Part shown: one piece after another, positions 59,738 to 64,000 of the stretch
Position numbering within the stretch: position 1 is the first letter of the stretch
Layout: every line of letters begins with the position of its first letter
From: Schizochytrium sp. TIO01
Taxonomy: Eukaryota; Sar; Bigyra; Thraustochytrida; Thraustochytriidae
Direction of reading: 5' to 3'
Length of the DNA stretch: 64,000 bases
Assembly: GCA_004764695.1 (NCBI GenBank)
Contig: SMSO01000008.1
Span: 216,001-280,000, forward strand
Notes under the pieces: model-generated
Database searches by the model: none
Told to the model about the DNA's origin: nothing
Seen by the model: only the letters and a program-made list of their open reading frames with translations
Position numbers and translations under genes: made by a program

Positions 59738-62383
59738 TTAGTTCAACAGGCGCCATGTGGTAAAACTATCCCTAGCAAGCAGGGTGATGTTCGTTTCTTC
59801 TTCTAAATTCCGATCTGGTGAAGGAGAGCAAATATGCAGGGGTTGAGAAATGCAAGCTGAACGCGTCTGACCTCGCAATTGACGATTTGTAAAAACGCGG
59901 AGTACCCCTGCGTCATCGCAGGACACAATGTGGTTTTGCAAACTAGAACTAAGTGCTCGGACAGGAGACGGCCCTGTATCTGCAAAGTAAGAAACATCAT
60001 CTTGAAAATCAGTTGTCAAATGCAAGATCCCTCCGTCTTGGCAGCCAACTACAATGGCGCGATCCGCAGACATATGAACACAAGTAGCGGGACTGTTTGC
60101 CTTGGCAAGAATCATGAGTTTGGCTCCTTGAGGTGTAGTAGCAAGGCGCCCAGCTAAATCTACCGCAAAATCATCAGCGCTAAACAACCCCGAAGAACAA
60201 GTTTCTGCAACATTTAGATCCATACCTGTTCCAGTGCTGTAAGTTGCCGATGTGCCGTTACGTTGCCGTAGGCGTTTTGCCCTCATTGTAGCGATATCAA
60301 ACCATGTTTTGGCAGGGTTGGTGGATGCTCCTCCAAGAATACTCATTGAACGGATCGACTCTGCATATTTTGAGTTATTATGCACAAGAGTTGATGGGCT
60401 ATTGCTTCCACCAATCGGCGACGTTGCATTTGTGGGTGAGCCTGGTTCAAAGGGAGGCTGCGTCGTGTCTTTTGATAATTCCATAAGAACAACGTGACCG
60501 TCTGGTAGTCCAATAAGATAGGCACGCCCAAAGTCGTCGAGAGGAGACATGCACGAGACTGCAGCTTCGTCATCATCCAAGGCTCCAGGTGATCCTGGAG
60601 ATGTAGGTGAGGTAGCAGGCATATTACCAAGGCCCATCTGCAAAGTTCCTCCTCGGTCTCCATTATTTATACTCATCGACATACGCAGATTGTTGGACAC
60701 ATCAGCTCCAAATTGAGAAGTTGAAGAGATTGCTGTCGATAATGATGGCAATACACCCGCTGCTGTGATACTTGGTGCATCTGTTCCATTTACAGAGCTA
60801 ATGTTGTTATTGTTGCTGTTGTTGGATGGGCTTCCGAGGGCAGGTGAGCGATCTTTCTCACGATCAGGTTTTGTTTCTTTAGGAATACGAAGAAGCACAT
60901 CAAGTTGACATGTCCAAACACAGCGGAGATTTACATCAAATCCTCGTACAACATTCTGAGCACAGCCGATAATTGTGGCAGTAGCATCGGAGTAGGCCAC
61001 ACTGGAGAAAGGTACTCGCGTCATGGGCCGGTCCAAAAGAGTTTCAGAACTATGAATCCAACGCACACCTTCATCCTCTAGGTTAATTTTCATTTTGCGT
61101 ATTGCAGCAGCAGGGTCCTTTTCAAATAGTTGTGAGAGAAGCCTGAAATTGGACATATCCTCTTCTGTCAATGTATCGGGATTGGCGGTTAGGCGGGGAA
61201 GAGCGGCAATATAGCAAAGAGTAAGGTACCCTCGTCCTGTGCGGCTCATGGCAAACAGCAAAACCTTTATCGGGTCACTGCGTATCGATGACGAAGCAGA
61301 AGGAATTGCAGAAAGCTCTACATTTTTTTTGTGAGTTGATGTGGAGGAGTTCTTTGCGGAGGTATTTCTGGTCGAAGTGTTTCCGCCTTTACGAGGAGAT
61401 GAAGCCCCTTTACCAGATTGCTGTTGTTGCTGTTGTTGTTGTTGTTGCTGCTGCTGCTTTGTATTGCTGGACTTTCCCTTTCGCTTCGAGGAGGTTACCG
61501 AGGAACTAGCTGTCTCTGATGAAGCCCCTCGTGTTTCTCGATTCTTGCTTACCGTTGTTGCTACTTCACCAGTGGGTACAAGCCCAATATCTTTGTCTGA
61601 GCCATTATTTGGTGTGTCATCGCCTGTTTGATTAGATCGAGCCTCTGATCTCTGAAGTGCCCTCTCTGATTCCATTTCGTTGATAATATCAATAATTGCT
61701 GAAGGAATGTTTCCGGTTTGCGGGTCCATGCAAACACAAGCGGCAGATATGACGTCTTCAGAATCACTCACATAGATGTCACGCGTGATGTCTGCATAGT
61801 CCACGAGAGTTGGTGCTGGTATTTGCGCAGGAATTGCTTTGCTTTTTCTATTTGATGTACCTTGCGTTGCAGGTTTGTTGCTTGCAGCATCTTCCGCAGA
61901 TGTATTTTCAGTAGCTTGTGAAGAGGCTTCGTCGATAATCACTTGTGCAGGTGTCTGGAGCTGTCCTTCTTTCCACACACCAAGGAATCCGTGGCTCCCA
62001 AGAGTAAACATGAGGTCTAGTTTGGGTATGCGAAAGATGCCAAGCGTCCTGCCAAATGGCATAAAGCATCTATATATTGGTGTTGGCCCAAGGCTTTGCA
62101 CGGATTTTGATTTTCGGAATTGGGTACGAATATGGGCCAGTTCACGTGCCAACGCAGATCGTCTCTGCTGCTCAATGCGGGCCTTTTCTCGCCGTTCGAG
62201 TTCCTCAAACCGAGTTTTTTTCTCGAGCTCTTCTCGCACACGCTGCTTAAGCACAAGAGCATTGTAGTCTTGCTGCCAAGCTAGAGAGGACTCGCTTGGC
62301 TGGAGACTTTCCTCAAGTGCATCAGCTCGTCTGCGGCTCTCGCTTGCCTCTCGCTGCAACTCCTCAAGTTCCGTGCGCCCCAT
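59738..62383 (-). CDS. WD-like propeller protein with N-terminal coiled coil and polyglutamine
   Basis: The product has 881 residues and starts at an ATG at 62383. Residues 1-95 are strongly charged and helical (RELEELQREA-type start, LKQRVREELEKKTRFEELER), a coiled coil. The rest reads as divergent propeller repeats: RIPKLDLMFTLGSHGFLGVW, SVAYSDATATIIGCAQNVVR, AIVVGCQDGGILHLTTDF and NHIVSCDDAGVLRVFTNRQL. Two low-complexity inserts break it, one with about 13 glutamines near 311-323 and one Ser/Asn-rich near 520-600. The repeat plan fits a beta-propeller scaffold, as in many trafficking and cilium proteins, but no specific family was recognised. The gene is intronless over its length. It is transcribed towards the carrier gene. 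Confidence 0.7.
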   Translation of the reverse strand: MGRTELEELQREASESRRRADALEESLQPSESSLAWQQDYNALVLKQRVREELEKKTRFEELERREKARIEQQRRSALARELAHIRTQFRKSKSVQSLGPTPIYRCFMPFGRTLGIFRIPKLDLMFTLGSHGFLGVWKEGQLQTPAQVIIDEASSQATENTSAEDAASNKPATQGTSNRKSKAIPAQIPAPTLVDYADITRDIYVSDSEDVISAACVCMDPQTGNIPSAIIDIINEMESERALQRSEARSNQTGDDTPNNGSDKDIGLVPTGEVATTVSKNRETRGASSETASSSVTSSKRKGKSSNTKQQQQQQQQQQQQQSGKGASSPRKGGNTSTRNTSAKNSSTSTHKKNVELSAIPSASSSIRSDPIKVLLFAMSRTGRGYLTLCYIAALPRLTANPDTLTEEDMSNFRLLSQLFEKDPAAAIRKMKINLEDEGVRWIHSSETLLDRPMTRVPFSSVAYSDATATIIGCAQNVVRGFDVNLRCVWTCQLDVLLRIPKETKPDREKDRSPALGSPSNNSNNNNISSVNGTDAPSITAAGVLPSLSTAISSTSQFGADVSNNLRMSMSINNGDRGGTLQMGLGNMPATSPTSPGSPGALDDDEAAVSCMSPLDDFGRAYLIGLPDGHVVLMELSKDTTQPPFEPGSPTNATSPIGGSNSPSTLVHNNSKYAESIRSMSILGGASTNPAKTWFDIATMRAKRLRQRNGTSATYSTGTGMDLNVAETCSSGLFSADDFAVDLAGRLATTPQGAKLMILAKANSPATCVHMSADRAIVVGCQDGGILHLTTDFQDDVSYFADTGPSPVRALSSSLQNHIVSCDDAGVLRVFTNRQLRGQTRSACISQPLHICSPSPDRNLEEETNITLLARDSFTTWRLLN

Positions 62384-63718
62384 GGTGAGCTACCACAGCC
62401 CTGAGGATGGCCTTGGCTATGTCTTCGTACTCGCACTCACTCTGCGAGACTGTATTCTGTACAAATCTTTGTAGGATGCTTTTGAAGTTATGCAGGGGAA
62501 TGGATCAATTCTTTGGCAATTCATTGTGATTTCTCAACGGATGTCTAGGTAGGGAAAGTACCTAGTAATTACTATTTGATTTAATTAAAAAAAAAAAAAA
62601 AAAAAAAGAATCAAAGAAACAAGAGGGAGTCTCTTATCTAAATAAACCAAACCGGACGCCTCTATCATCACCCAGATTCCAGTGGCAATGGTTTATGGCT
62701 TATTATCTTATCATAGCGCCAGGTCTTAGACTCGTGCGGTTTGTTCGTGAAGCGTCCACGACTATTTTTCGCCTGAATTGGATTTCTCTTCGTCGCTGGT
62801 TGCATTATTTTACATCAGTCCCAAAATAACTGAACATGTCTGCTGTTAAGGAGGATACCTGCATTACAAAGCAAGAATGCTCAGTCAAATGAGTGCCAGC
62901 AATGCCATCATAGCTATGCATGATTACTACAGAAGAGCATCATTGGAGCCTCGAAGATTGTGAGTTGACAATGCCTTGATAATAAAAGATACAGGAGAAA
63001 AATGCGTGGTTAGGTTGTATCATTATACGATCCATTGACCTGAGTCTTTGTCAATAAATTCTACAGTACGGCACTGGTGGCGCTGGTGGTTCGTGGGACT
63101 GCAGAACAACGCCCGGAGTAAGAAGCCCTAATTTTCGAGCGGTCGGTTGATGAAAACAAAACCCCAAACTATCAACAATATTGCTGCAAGCGTCCAAAAA
63201 CCGCAGTAATTAATGTCCACGTCTATAGTCTTTGTTTACAGATGGAGTAGCTTCAAAGGGTTTTATGACCACGCGAAGTAGTCTTAATGTGAGCCGTGCG
63301 CAACACTGATCTTGAAAGACAGTGGAAACTTTACGAAGGTTTTGTATTATTTAATGATTTATTGATTCAAAGCAAAGGCACGAAAAAACCATTATAACCT
63401 TTCAGAGTGAACTGGTCTCATTTTAGAGGCACTCTTTTTAACTAATCCAAGAATACAGGCTTTCGAGAACTAACGGTTGTTAGCCAAAGAGGTGGGAAGA
63501 GGGCGCCATTTAACTAAGACATACCCTATGGATCCTGATTCCACCTGATCACTTTTGAGAGTATTCTTGCCAAGCATAGTCTTCTTTTGTTCTTCCTGCT
63601 ACGTCTCGTCTCTCATTAAGTACATACTCTCCTACTTTCCACACACGTACACAGAGAGAGAAGAGAGAAATGGCATGTTTGCTTCTATGTAAGATCGGGG
63701 GTATACATTATAAATATA
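62384..63718. other. Intergenic region with promoter-side motifs
   Basis: This region upstream of the WD-like gene holds paired CTAGGTA (62545-62551) and TACCTAG (62559-62565) motifs and a run of 21 A (62587-62607). Nothing gene-like was found before the candidate exons that start at 63719. Confidence 0.55.
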
Positions 63719-63996
63719 TCAGCGCTGTGCGCCCTCATTGCTTTTTTGCATACCATTTCTCTCTCTTTCACGAAACGAGAGGTCAGCTTCTGCAGGAGCA
63801 GAGTATTGCTTCTTCGTGATCTGCAGGCGGTCTTCCCTCGGTATGCGGATGTGCAGATATGAAATGAGCCTGGATTCCCGCATCTCTCACTTTCTTTCCT
63901 TGGAGTACTAACAAGAGGCTTGGGTAGTCGTACCTCTGTGTAGAAAGACATTAGAACATGGTCGCTCCCGCATATGTTCATCCTCGTTCACTCACC
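63719..63996 (-). CDS. Possible 3' exons of a spliced gene entering from the right edge
   Basis: On the minus strand a GTGAGTG donor follows base 63996, then a TTTCTACACAG acceptor ends at 63936. A 45-base exon (63935-63891, RYDYPSLLLVLQGKK) runs into a GTGAGAG donor. An acceptor ending GCCTGCAG (63821) leads in phase to 33 codons and a TGA at 63721-63719 (ITKKQYSAPAEADLSFRERE, then a polar end). The introns would be 60 and 70 bases, and both donors match the common GTGAG form. The product is not recognised. An unspliced 98-codon frame overlaps the same bases and is the alternative. Confidence 0.3.
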
Positions 63997-64000
63997 CGCG

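Noticed and set aside
1-64000. tRNA, rRNA, snRNA and CRISPR elements
   Set aside because: I looked for T-loop GGTTCRA patterns on both strands, 5S/U6-like blocks and spaced direct repeats, and found no credible candidate. A tRNAscan or Rfam search would be decisive.

Overview
The window is nuclear DNA of a unicellular eukaryote. Most recognisable genes are long, uninterrupted reading frames separated by 0.2-5 kb of AT-richer DNA full of microsatellites. Eukaryote-only families are present: a CELF-type RRM protein, a multi-KH vigilin-like protein, a mitochondrial carrier, WD40/RCC1 propellers and an E1-like protein. All three standard stop codons are used. A BT1-family transporter, a thioredoxin-thioredoxin reductase fusion and many large intron-poor genes would suit a stramenopile such as a labyrinthulomycete, but that placement is inference.

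Layout, left to right: the 3' end of an unknown gene (3-647); a PH protein with two membrane segments (3201-5063); an IPT/RCC1/coiled-coil protein (5714-9796, minus); an E1-like protein without a catalytic half (11708-12967); a CELF-like RRM protein (16702-19431); a secreted-type thioredoxin/thioredoxin-reductase fusion (21886-23970, minus); a low-complexity membrane protein (28355-32350); an IQ/PH/archaemetzincin-like protein with a broken zinc site (34858-36612); a BT1 transporter (37362-39470); an unknown protein with an internal duplication (39675-41300, minus); a WD40/AT-hook protein that may be a TFIIIC subunit (42953-46435, minus); a membrane-anchored multi-KH protein (51625-53991); an SLC25 carrier (57832-58713); and a WD-like coiled-coil protein (59738-62383, minus).

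The genes do not form an obvious pathway. Several are unusual versions of known families: a pseudo-protease, a half-length E1, a fusion in reversed domain order, and an RNA-binding protein with a membrane anchor and a WG-rich tail. These are the best candidates for undescribed biology.

The large gaps are not simply empty. At several places short reading frames join in phase across GT-AG introns of about 36-70 bases, and perhaps 24-29 bases. These are reported as low-confidence spliced genes. AGGT/ACCT tetramers, TACCTAG/CTAGGTA motifs and an about 85-bp dispersed repeat recur in the gaps. No tRNA, rRNA, CRISPR array or intact transposon was recognised. All calls were made by reading the sequence; no search was run.
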